A stretch of DNA of 64,000 nt, taken from Phytophthora colocasiae (Eukaryota; Oomycota; Peronosporomycetes; Peronosporales; Peronosporaceae). Numbering within the stretch: the stretch's first letter is position 1; each line of letters begins with the position of its first letter. The position numbers were made by a program, and so were the translations under genes. The stretch is from the NCBI GenBank assembly GCA_018806915.1, contig JAGKQI010000083.1, forward strand, positions 976,900 to 1,040,899, given 5' to 3'. Under the pieces are notes generated by a model. The model was not told the DNA's origin. It saw only the letters and a list, made by a program, of their open reading frames with translations, and searched no databases. Positions 44,002 to 54,271 of the stretch are shown here, piece by piece.

Positions 44002-47000
44002 ATGGAGAACGTGGACCCGCTGGGAGTTCTTGGAAGTTCTACAGACGTAAAAACCGCGGAATCTGAGCCTACACGCTCGAAAACGCCGTCAATTGACATT
44101 GTACCAAGGGGATGTTAGATCACTAAAAGCTGCTGCAATACCCAATACAGGTGAACTTTAAGTGGAAGCAACACACAGATCGACTATTGGCGAAGTATGC
44201 AGACCACACGTTCAAGATCAAAGCGAGCATGCTTTGAAGTGAATGACCTCGAGAACGAGATATCGTTTGTCTCTAAGAGTGAATACCAAAAGGCGGAAGA
44301 TTCTGCTGAGGCGTCAGTCGTTAAGAAGACGCGTGCTCGACTGGAACAATTGAAAGAGACCAGGATAATAACAGTTTGTCATCTACACAAGACGAGCAGA
44401 CTAGTATTGAGATCTCCCAAAGTCAGTATGTAAGGCGAAAGTGAAGGAGATGGAGAAGCTGGCTGATCTCGAATTGGGAACAAAACCATAAGGTAGAAAG
44501 GCGCTCCGTATTTGCCGGATTAAGTGCGTGAAGTTACTCGCAGACACGGATACTTCACCACAATTGTACCTCTTGCGTGTTTTGTGTAGCGTTGGTGAGT
44601 GAAGTGCTGGATGTCTTTGGAGAGACTCGTATTTGAGACGTAATTCACACAAGAGCATCGGAAGATGAGAAACAACCAGCCTCTCTCCTGGAACCACTTG
44701 GTGAAAATTCTCCATGAGGCTCCGACATCAATATCCAAGCCACCAGAAACGTGTCGCAATTGGTTTTACAAGACAGCTTGTATCCGCGAACTTCTTCCCC
44801 CCTGAATGTTCGTGCTTGGTAGTAAAATTGGTGCCCCATTTGGTTTAACTAACAATTGTGTGTGTTGTTTACCCCAGCTTATATCGAGATAGCGTTGTTT
44901 GGATGCTATCGATTTCTTTGCGATGGCGAATATCCGCAGATCGTAGCACGACTGTCAAACATGATCAAGTACGGGGTTTTTGTATTGATTGTTATCGAAA
45001 ATGTGCTTCTAACATTGCGTTGTGGCCATTGTAGAGGTGTCGGGGAGCCGATGGTTGCGTTGTACGCGCGATTGTACTTGGCGCTAACCAGCTCCGAGCT
45101 TCTTGGTGCCACCTCTCCGGCAGAGCAGACGGTCGTCGTAAGCAGCAGTTTGTTTGACTACTTTTACGCGTTCAACTGGTTCCGACAAAACAAATTGGAG
45201 CAATGGTTACTGACTCACAAAATGGATTATGATGAGTATCTGGCGCTGCATTCACCGGCCGTCGAGTGGCTCGTTAAATGTGCTGCCCCTGGGGCCTCCC
45301 AAGTCACTTTCGACACTCTGGTGGCGCATTATCAAGAATATTCCAACAGCTCCATGGTTCTCAAACATTTATGTGAGTGTTTTGGTCCATTTTACGCGTC
45401 GACACCTAGTGAGATGTTGGAATTGATCCGCACCGCGTCACCTTCTTTGGTTTCCAAGTGTCACCTGTACAGTCTCGTAGCGGTTCAGCTGAGCAACGCG
45501 CCGATGATTGCGGAAAACGAACCAGGCGGCAAATTGCAGTTCTTGAATAATTCCTGGTCGTCCATTACGTCTCAAGAAGATATCACGCAGTACATGGAAT
45601 GCTCAGCAGCTTACATGAAGCTCATTGTCGCTCATTTTTCGGTAGGCCTTGTATCGATTCACGCTGACAGTATTGATGCTAACGAGGTGATTTTTTTGTT
45701 GCTTTTGACAGCATCGAGAAGCTCTCATTCTACTGAAGGATATAGTTCGTCATCTGAATGCTGCAACACCCGACGAACTTACTGCAAAGACGTACAATTT
45801 GCTTGGTGCGCTCATTGAAAACGTGGTTTTCGGTGCCAAACAGCACTACGAGTTCCTGTCGAAGCTCATCCCGTCTAATGCGTTCCTGGCGCTAATGGGT
45901 ATGTTTAAGCGGGAGTCGAGCGTAGATGTTGCGAAGAAAGTGTTGCGGGCGTTCGTTAGCGGGAGTATGAAAAAGTCATCCAACCGGTCTGGCTCTTTGC
46001 GACTTCATGTCATTGGCCCAGAAGCTGCAGTGGCTCACACCCTTCTGGTTGTTTGCTGTCGCGTACATGATGCTCTCGACTCTCTCAGTACTGCATCTGA
46101 GCGTGCTGAAGCCAACCGATATATCAGCATTTATCACACGTCTCGGATACGTCAATGACACTGGATCTGGAACGTGCGCAAGATGAAGAACAGGAGGCGC
46201 TGTTGATGCTGTACACGGAATGCCGTCGCGCGTTTTACAAACTGGAGCCGATCCAAGTTCTGCTGTCTACGATGGTGCTGCGACTAGCAATGCACGTTCA
46301 CAAACGTATTAGCAGTGCCGCGTCGGTGATCGGAGGCAAGAAACGTGTTCATGCTCGACGCAACTTCATTCAGTCGTGCTTGGCGTTCGCACACATTACA
46401 ATTCCGTCGATTGAAGCTACACTGGAAAAGCTGCAGCTCCTGGTGTCCGCGGCGAACGTAGCTCTGGTGACGAACTGTATCCCGCAGATGGATGCACTGG
46501 TGAAAGCTGCTGTCGTTTTACTTGCAGATCTCGATCCAACCGCGATTCAACCTGCTAGTCGAAGTGAACGTTCAGCTTATCACAGTGGAAACCGTGCTAC
46601 TGTCGGACTGTTTGGAGCTGTGGGTATCACTAGTTCTAGTTCTGCAACCGACCAGATCGTTCAAGTAATCGCTCATATGATGAGCGTGTTGGTGTACGCT
46701 CCCTCACTTAACGACGATGACGCATTCTACTTTGTGACTGCACTACGCAAGGCTGTACTGGAGCGGATGGTGTGGATACCACAGAGCTCGTCCTCAATCT
46801 CACTTCGCCTCGAAGCTGGAGTTGCCAAAGTGCGTGTACTGCTGATGCTGGTCCAGTTGTATGGCTTGTGGGGACAGAGGTCGCTTCCTGGTCGTCTGAA
46901 TGGAGTGGACTCAAATGACGTACTTTACGGCGGTGACTACGCATTCTCCAATGAAGTGCAGACGCGTTTCAGCTCCACAGTGGAGGAATTAGCTGGAGAG

Positions 47001-47477
47001 ATCAAGGCTTTAAGTGAGGAAATTGATGGAAACGCTACTGAGGGAGTCGTGGCAGCTCAGACGGAGCTGATGCTGGACTTTGTCAACCTGGTGGCTCCTT
47101 TGCTCGAGTACGATGACTCTGGACCAGGAGTGTTAACTGGTTTGACAGAGGAATCTATAGTCAGTCGACGTCATAAAAGCCTCGGACTGGAGTCGCGTTG
47201 ATCCGCAAGTGTATGTGTACAGTCACAAGAAAGCGGAGGCGTTGAAGCAGACGAAACCGAGGGAAATGTCGACGAGTCAGATGCAAATGGCCACTTGGAC
47301 CTGCTGCTACTTTGACAGCACGCGCACATATGTCGCTGAGTTCATGAAGGAATGCCGAAGCGTCCTGTTGGTCTTCGCCTCAACTCGAGCAGCCAAGAGG
47401 CTGTTCAAGCTCTTGGAGAGGCACTCAACAACCTTCAGCTCCAGTGGCAGCAAGCTTGGAGTGCACAAGTAGTATAG
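44002..47477 (+). CDS. VPS35L: VPS35L-like subunit of the retriever endosomal recycling complex
   Basis: ATG at 44002 (MENVDPLGVLGSSTDVKTAE). After a spacer comes a helical N-terminal part, NDLENEISFVSKSEYQKAED, and VKEMEKLADLELGTKP. The main body is clean from 44856: FLCDGEYPQIVARLSNMIK, intron (44969-45036), GVGEPMVALYARLYLALTSS, HSPAVEWLVKC, then ECSAAYMKLIVAHFS, intron (about 45640-45710), and HREALILLKDIVRHLNAATP, FLALMGMFKRESSVDVAKKV, RAFYKLEPIQVLLSTMVLRL, HARRNFIQSCLAFAHITIPS, and the very conserved GVDSNDVLYGGD (about 46900-46935). The C-terminus, in another frame, is AVQALGEALNNLQLQWQQAW, SAQVV and a stop at 47475. VPS35L is the scaffold that binds VPS26C and VPS29 and, with the CCC complex, recycles cargo from endosomes. 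About two frame corrections (near 46157 and 47205) are needed. Confidence 0.9.
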
Positions 47478-47667
47478 CGGTTACCTTTGGATGGTGCAAG
47501 ATGGCTAGCACCACCGACTACGATTGTGATTGGTCAGTTTACGGCACAAAATGAGTCACTTCAACTGGCGAACGCTTCAAGATCGAAAAGGACCATACAA
47601 AATCAAGTGATTTCGACCGTTTCGGAAATTGGACCGTTACCCCAAAACTGATAACGGACGGCTCTTA

Positions 47668-47674
47668 TAAAATG
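47668..47674 (+). promoter_or_regulatory. TATA-like element
   Basis: TATAAAA 57 bases before the Inr-type site; further upstream than usual, so it may be fortuitous. Confidence 0.25.
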
Positions 47675-47724
47675 GAAGCGGTCAGCAACCGCCGCTTTCT
47701 CTTACTGCTGGCTGTTGCTAGTGC

Positions 47725-47740
47725 TCATTCCCGAATTTCC
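47725..47740 (+). promoter_or_regulatory. Oomycete core promoter: Inr + FPR
   Basis: TCATTCCC matches the initiator (TCAYTTYY; one pyrimidine substitution) and is directly followed by GAATTTCC, like the flanking promoter region element of Phytophthora genes. The leader to the ATG would be about 63 bases. Confidence 0.6.
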
Positions 47741-47789
47741 GGCCTCGAGCTCAAGTTCATCTCCAAGAAGCTTCAAAAACTCGTCAATT

Positions 47790-47967
47790 ATGGGCAAGGG
47801 CAAGGGCAAGGACAAGGATAAGAAGGAGGAGAAGACCGCCGCCAAGGACGGTGAGTTATCGTTGTTTGCTGATAAATGTGAGTATGCAGATCTCTGATAC
47901 TTTTTGTACAGCTCCTAAGGAGGAGAAGGGTGGCAAGAAGGGCGGCAAGAAAGGAGGCAAGAAGTAA
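47790..47967 (+). CDS. 38-residue Lys/Gly-rich microprotein, spliced
   Basis: Exon 1 47790-47850 and exon 2 47912-47967 join in frame across a 61-base GT-AG intron (GTGAGTTATC...TTTTGTACAG). The product is MGKGKGKDKDKKEEKTAAKD followed by APKEEKGGKKGGKKGGKK, 38 residues, no frame error. The sequence is Lys-, Gly- and Glu-rich with a GGKK repeat at the end, similar in composition to the N-terminal tails of ribosomal protein S25, but with no globular domain after it; I therefore do not call it RPS25. A core promoter of oomycete type lies upstream. The preserved splice junction and repeated GGKK favour a real gene. An upstream frame from 47671 (MEAVSNRRFLLLLAVASAHS) looks like a signal peptide but starts before the predicted transcription start. 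Confidence 0.65.
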
Positions 47968-48203
47968 CTACAGTACTTACGCTCCAAGTCCGCATCTACT
48001 AGCTGCATGAGAGACACTTTAGTTAAGAAGTGCCGGGTGGACGAGGTCTTACAGCCATAACCCACTCGAATAAAATATGATTTTCTCGAAAGCATCGACT
48101 TGTTAGCAATCTCTATCTGTATTTAGGCTTTCGAGTCTGTAAACATGAAACAACTCATTGCTGGATTTAGCTTAAAGTGTATTCTTCTTTGACGGTATGG
48201 AAG

Positions 48204-48768
48204 ATGTCTGAGGTGATACGGCACCGATAGTGCCTTCGGGTAGGTATCGTTTGAGAACACATGAGTTAACGCCCGTGATTCAACCGCGTTCGCGAGCTGC
48301 TTCCACTTCGCTGATCAGTACCAATCGAGAAACGATCCATGCGGTCCCGCCAGTTAGACCACAGGGATCAATTGCTAGAGTTGCTACTCCACATGGAGGC
48401 CGCGCAGTACTCGAGTCCATAGCATTTGACCCTTTCAGCGACTCGGAAAGTTTCAACCTTCTGCAGCAAGACCCAGACGATAGTCGTGAAAGAAGAAAAG
48501 ACCCAAAAGCTGTCGTGAATTCCGACAATGGCAGTCGCGCCATTTCCCGCAGCTCTTACACACGTTCCGAGCTTTGCGTATGATCGGTGCAGAGCACAAG
48601 GAAGATATTTCGTCAGATGCCATTGTCCAGGAACAAGCTTGTATCGACCTTGGTGACATCAAAGACGCACTTGACAGCAGTAAAGTTGAAGAGAAATCTG
48701 CAGACTGCGAAGAAGCGTGGGGGCTCATTCTCCAATACGCGACAGTGATTTCAGCGACGCCAGGAGAG
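48204..48768 (+). pseudogene. Cyclic-nucleotide-binding-domain protein, 5' part, cut by copia insertion
   Basis: Begins near 48204 (MSEVIRHR, then VPSGRYRLRTHELTPVIQ after one frame change). A Ser/Arg-rich low-complexity N-terminus follows (RSRAASTSLISTNRETIH, FDPFSDSESFNLLQQDPDDS). After a second frame change: MIGAEHKEDISSDAIVQEQA, CIDLGDIKDALDSSKVEEKS, then EAWGLILQYATVISATPGE, which is the start of a cNMP-binding beta-roll (the ...V.PGE turn). The copia LTR starts directly after the codon for that Glu. The continuation is at 54272. The first part has the normal look of the helix before a CNBD. Together with 54272-55642 this would be an intact gene but for the insertion (and two probable sequence errors). 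Confidence 0.7.
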
Positions 48769-49074
48769 TGTTGCAACATCAAATTCGTGCAAGCATTACT
48801 CCGGCGATATGCGTCCAGAAGAGAGCGACGGACGGGGAAAACATCTACTGCGCATGCTCATTTCAATCCAGCTGAGAGGACAGGCAACGAGTGCGATCGT
48901 GGCCTCCAGCTACTTCACAAGACCACCACAGAGGAGACCAAGGGGATAGCCTTACATGTAGTTCGAGTTCACAGCTTCAGTTCTCTATCATTCTCACTTT
49001 TACCTGCTAACCAACAAACAACTTGAGTCTCCTACATCGCCGCACTCTTCCGTCGACTTCCTACCTTTCCATCA
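48769..49074 (+). repeat. 5' LTR of the copia element
   Basis: 306 bp; nearly identical to 53963-54271, the differences being mainly single-base insertions and deletions, so the insertion is young. Confidence 0.93.
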
Positions 49075-49295
49075 GGTTATGAGCCCAAGTCACGACTCGC
49101 ACTAAAGAGTGAACAAGTCCTACGACCCGGCTGTATTGAAGACTATCGAAACCGAATACCCGCGTTTCCTGATCCCTGTGATACCTGATCCCCGGGATAT
49201 CTGATACCTGATTCCTGCGACGTGTGAGAATCTGCGACGTGTGACAACTTCAACTTGTTGCAGTCGTACAGCGTCCAGGCTACCCATCTGGAGAT

Positions 49296-50520
49296 ATGAA
49301 TCCGAACGAAGAAATGAAGCGCCCAGCACAACGAAACCTTGAACAAGAGCTGGAGGATGCCGCCTACGAACAACCCATGAAATCGGAGCCCCCACGTGAT
49401 CAAGGGAGTGCTGAGGTTGCGTACCTGCGAGCAGAAGTCGCTGAGCTGCGTCAGCAAGCCGCTGCTGCAACCCACATGGCTGGAGAGCTCGAGAAGATGA
49501 GGGCAGACTTTGCCCAGATGATGAACAGACAGGCCGCCGCGCAACCGAAGCTCCAGGCAGAGCTAGCTGAGCTAAGGGCCCACGCAAAGGCGACGCCTGA
49601 GCTGTATGCTGAGATTTCTCAGCTCAAATCCAAGCTGGAAGCGTTCAAAGCCGGTGCAACCGCAGCGCCACCTGGCCAGCAAGCACCTACACGTACGACA
49701 CCTAAAATCAAGGACGTACTATGCCGTAAATTTGGCGGGAACGAGGTATACCCTGGCCTCGGTTCCGGGTTCGAGGATTTTATCCTTGAATACGAGCAAG
49801 CGATCTCCACCGAGTCGCTCCTCAACCACTCTACTTGGACCTCGCAGATCAAGGCGTCTGTGCTGGTTAACTTAAAGGACAAAGCCGCGCGATTCTTCCA
49901 CTCAAACGTGACGCAGTGGCGCATAGAAAAGGCGGACTTTAACTACATCGACTTCAAGGCTAAGCTCTGTGCAGAGTTTGGGTGCAAACTGAACCAAGTA
50001 CAGCTTTACAAACGCTTGACGTCCTCCAAGCGTCCACAAGACTCGTGGACTGAATACCTCGACTACCTGAAGTATGTCAATCGCCTCATGACAGGTGATC
50101 ACAGTCTGCTGTTGCTGGAGACGTTCTGCGCAAATGCTTGTCCGGAATTGTCCAATACCCTAACCGCTCAGATCGACCGCTCAAATATTAATTACCTGTT
50201 GGAAGCTGATCGCATCCTGTCGCTCTTAGTGGACCTACGCGGCGACGGGCGGAAGCGAGGCCAGCCAGCACGAGCTCAACCCTCCTCCGAGCAGCCGGAC
50301 AAGAAACGGAATGATGGGCATCACCAGGAGAACCAGCCGCGCGGAGCCAGCAACAAACAGAACTCGCGTAACACCAATGGTCAAGCTCACGTCGCGTCGG
50401 CAAAGCCCGCTGGGAAATCTAGTGTGCTATGTTTGTGACGAGGAAGGCCACCGCGGAGCCCGGCACATGTCCGGACCCAAAAAGAAGGTAAAGGCTGCAG
50501 TGAAACGCCAAGGTCAAGCT
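49296..50520 (+). CDS. Copia Gag with degenerate zinc knuckle
   Basis: Open frame 49296-50438 (380 codons): a Glu/Ala-rich coiled-coil N-terminus (EVAYLRAEVAELRQQAAAAT), then the capsid-like region FGGNEVYPGLGSGFEDFILE, SQIKASVLVNLKDKAARFFH, FKAKLCAEFGCKLNQVQLYK, DSWTEYLDYLKYVNRLMTGD, and a basic hydrophilic tail. A frame shift at about 50420 leads to CYVCDEEGHRGARH, the CCHC position with the last Cys replaced by His or lost. Gag packages the element RNA in virus-like particles. The coiled-coil N-terminus is a notable addition to the ordinary copia Gag. Confidence 0.85.
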
Positions 50521-50579
50521 CACAGCGCGCTACTACCACGAATACCGACACTGCTCAGCAACGATGCAGTGAAGAAGGC

Positions 50580-53500
50580 CACTTGTGGCTTGCAGCCCGA
50601 GTAAGCCGCGAATATCCCGGCCGCTCCCGCCAGCTTCCAGAGTGGATTCTTGCAGCTCTGGTGCAAACACACCACCTGTGCACCAGACCGAAACCTGTTA
50701 TTTTAATGGTGTGGACCACCTGCAAACTAATCTTCATATCAAGGTCGCGAACTCTGAAACAATCACGTCTTCGCTCAAGGGGGAACTCGCTCTACTCCAG
50801 ACTACAGTCGGCGGAATCAAGCGCAGTATTTTACTTACTAAACGTGTACTACTGTGAGCAAGTCGGGGAGAAATCTACTGTCGTTGTCGCCGGCTCCGGT
50901 CTCGAGTGGACTCCGTTTCATGCTTTGCAGAGACGTGTACATTTCTCTCGCCGGATACGGGACCGTCGATCGGTGAAGCTACCGGAGCGAGGAGGTCTCT
51001 GGGGTCAAAGTTAACGCGGCAACAATGGGCACTCCACGAAGCTCTGACGCGCAGGCACTCTTTCGTCAACGTGAAAAAGGACTCGCTGGCAGCAGTGGCA
51101 CGAGAGACTCGGCCACGTTAACTTCCAGGACTTGCTGCGAATGGTGAACAACAATCTGGCAAATGGTGTCGAGCTTGCAAACAAAAAAGCATTACCTTTT
51201 TGCATGGCCTGCGCGGAGGGCAAGCAGTCTCGGAACGCGCAGCCCACCCAGGATACTCTCGGACTCGGCTCCAACGGATGAACTCTGGCGCGGTGATATG
51301 CATGGACCTGAAGGTGGACCTGAAGCCCGATCGCAATGGCCATCGTCATGTACTGAACCATAGCTGACCATGCGTCTAACTACAACCAGAAGTATTCCTG
51401 TGTTGCACACAAAGGACGAGACATTCGACAAATTTTTACCTCTTTGCAAATGAGTTCCAGCGGCAGTACGACTCTCAAGATCAAGGTCCTCCAGTACCGA
51501 TGGCGGGGGAGAGTTTCTGAACTCGCTGTTTAAAGAATATGCCAGTCGGAATGGGATCCGGGCTGCAGACCACCCGCACGCCAGACACGTCCGCGTCCAA
51601 TGGGAAAGCTGAGCGCTTCCACCTGGGACTCTGATGAACTCCCGCACGCTCCATGCTCCTAGGGCGTCGTCCACTGCCTCTTCAACGCTACTGGGAGACG
51701 CTGTGCTTTACGCCTCCTATATCCGCAATAGGGTCCCGGCAATCCAGAGCAAACGCCGACTATAAGTCTCCGGTCGATGCTGACCGGAAAAACATCCTCG
51801 CGTCTCCCACATACTCCTAAGTTTGGGTCTAAGTGCACGGTATTCGTGGCCTTCGAAAGTCCGGTCGAAGCCTGCAGAAACGTGCCGAAAGCCATTGTGC
51901 TTGGCATCTCGACCACCCAAAAAGGCTACCGGCTTCTGAATTCCAAGAACCAAAAGCGCTTCTTATATCACCAGCCCTGACGTCCAAAAACATCGATAAG
52001 CTGGACATACAGGACCCCTTACAGCAGAGAGAATTACTCCGTAAGCTTTGCACGACGAGCACTCCGACGCAAGCACCACCAGCACTGATACTTCTGTTCG
52101 AGCTACAGAGCAAGAAGGCACGCTGAGAATGCAACGAACAAAGTGAAGAAGATGATGTAAGTCGGAGTTCCTGACGACTTCGGACGGCCAATCCCGCGCT
52201 GGAGTCCTCCGACGTGTCTTTTGGAAAGGCGTATGAGCACAGTGAAACTCACTGGACTTTGAGCTGCCGCTACAGTCGTTTTTCATCGACACCTTTGCAA
52301 GTACCTGCGTACGCCATGATGACAATTAAGGCCTCGGACCGTATAAAAAAGGAACCTCAGTCAGTGGCAGAGGCAAAGCGAAGCAAGCATTGGGCCGAGT
52401 GGAAAGCCGCCATGGACCAAGGAACTTGCTGAGCTGGACACTGCCAATGGCACCTGGGAACTGGTCGAAGCACCCGACGGAGTTTCAACATCGTCACGTC
52501 TAAATGGGTCTAAGCAAGATGAAATTCAATAGTATCGGCGAAGCTGGAGCGGTTTCAAAGCCCGCTTGGTGGCACGTGGATTTACCCAGAGGTACGGTGT
52601 CGATTTCGAGTCCACATTCTCGCGCCTGTTTTGAAGATCTCGGAGTTTACGATTCATTGTGATGCTAAGCTGCGTATCTGGAAGGTCAAAAGCGTCCGCC
52701 AAGAGTGACGGTGCCGAATGCGTACTTCTAAGAGTCAGCCCTGGACAAACCATTGATATATCTTAGGCCAACCCATCTGGAACAACAGGGGCACCAACGA
52801 CCATCGCGTATGGTTACTACTAAAAGGGCTGTACGGCTTAAAGCAAAGTGGAAAGTTGCAGAATGAGCTCATCGATCTCATTCTTACAAGCACAGGGCTT
52901 CGAGAGATCTCGCATGGACCCTGCCTTTTACTTCCTTTGGTACCACGGCGCACTCTGTGTTCTGGGGCTTTACGTGGGACGACATCCTGATCGTGAGTCA
53001 GAATCCGACTATATCTGATCAAGTGATGGCGAAACTCACCGAGCGATTTGGATATCAAGGACCCGGCAACGCTCAAAAGTGCCTTGGGATCTGGATTGGT
53101 TACTCTACGGATGGAATCACTATTCACCAGCAGCAGACTTTCACGCTGATCTGCTCTCGCAAAAATGGGGATGGACCAGTGCAAAGCGGCTTCGGACCCC
53201 TATGGACGTCAACCATCGCTTCTTCGAGGAGAACGGGGACCCGGTTTCGAGAACACCACACTCTACCGTGAAGCGATTGGCAGCCTGCTCTGGATATCAA
53301 ACTGCATCGCGTCCCGACATCGCCACTGCGACCAACTGTCTCTCTCGTTTTGTTTCGTGCCCAACATTGGTGCATTGAACGGGGTAAAGTGAATTCTCCG
53401 GTACCTGCGAGGTACTACCGACGTTGGGCTGTTTTACAAGTTTGGGAACGGCATCGCATCAAAATTACAGCCGATCATTTCTACTCTGACGCAAACTGGG

Positions 53501-53930
53501 CTGGCGGATTCGTCAAGTGCGTAAAAGTCAACGAGTGGCTCAGTTCTCCAGATCAACGGCATGACCATCTCATGGTCGTCGCGGAAGCAAACTACTGTGG
53601 CCCTGTCAACTATGGAAGCGGAATATGTTGCCGCGTGCTCTGCTGTTCAAGACTGGCATCGCGATTCGCCAACCTTCCAAGAGCTCGGGCTCATGCAGCA
53701 GACCGACAAACTTCTTCTTCGCGTGGATAACCAGTCAGCGATAAAATCGATGGAGAACGCAGTTACCACGCAGCGCACCCGCCACCTACACATCAAGTAT
53801 CATTTCATCCGGGATGCAATCACCAACAAAGCAAGAAAGTTCAAGTAGAATATTGCCCGACTCAGCAGCAGCTTGCTGATATCTTCACGAAAGCCACTGA
53901 TCGCATCATTTTCGGACGAATGTGCAGCAT
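50580..53930 (+). pseudogene. Copia Pol: protease, integrase, RT, RNase H; frame-broken
   Basis: Protease WIL(D)SGANT-type at about 50645. GAG-pre/integrase: LPFCMACAEGKQSRNAQPT (about 51195-51255), then VICMDLKVDLKP (first Asp, about 51295), FQRQYDS and a GGGEF-type Asp region (about 51445-51515), KAERFH with the Glu (about 51608). RT: AEWKAAMDQ (about 52398), RFKARLVARGFTQRYGVDFE (about 52553-52610), LLLKGLYGLKQS (about 52818), LYV-DDILIVSQ (catalytic Asp pair, about 52970-53000). RNase H: STMEAEYVAACSAVQDW (about 53595-53660), HLHIKYHFIRD, ADIFTKATDR. All catalytic blocks are present; about ten frame changes interrupt them, so the copy is either decayed or, given the similar LTRs, read with sequence errors. 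Confidence 0.9.
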
Positions 53931-53962
53931 GCTTCGCCTCACAAGTCATGCTTCGAGGGGAG

Positions 53963-54271
53963 TGTTAACATCAAATTCGTGCAAGCACTACTCCGGCGAG
54001 ATATGCGTCCAGAAGAGAGCGACGGACGGGGGAAACATCTACTGCGCATGCTCATTTCTTAATCCAGCTGGAGAGGACAGGCAACGAGTGCGATCGTGGC
54101 CTCCAGCTACTCATTAAGACCACCACAGAGGAGACCAAGGGGATAGCCCTACATGTAGTTCGAGTTCACAGCTTCAGTTCTCTATCATTCTCACTTTTAC
54201 CTGCTAACCAACAAACAACTTGAGTCTCCTACATCGCCGCACTCTTCCGTCGACTTCCTACCTTTCCATCA
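53963..54271 (+). repeat. 3' LTR of the copia element
   Basis: 309 bp; TGTTAACATC...TTTCCATCA. Confidence 0.93.

Larger units (their letters stand above)
48769..54271 (+). mobile_element. Ty1/copia retrotransposon, 5.5 kb, two LTRs
   Basis: LTRs 48769-49074 and 53963-54271 begin TGTT and end CCATCA and match throughout. The 5' LTR is followed by GGTTATGAGCCCAAG, resembling the copia half-tRNA-iMet primer site; the 3' LTR is preceded by a purine tract (CGAGGGGAG). Gag and pol lie between in copia order (protease, integrase, RT, RNase H). A clear 5-bp target duplication is not visible (GAGAG left, CGATC right). Confidence 0.93.

Noticed and set aside
47790..47967. Ribosomal protein S25
   Set aside because: Only the basic tail-like composition fits; the conserved S25 winged-helix body does not follow before the stop.
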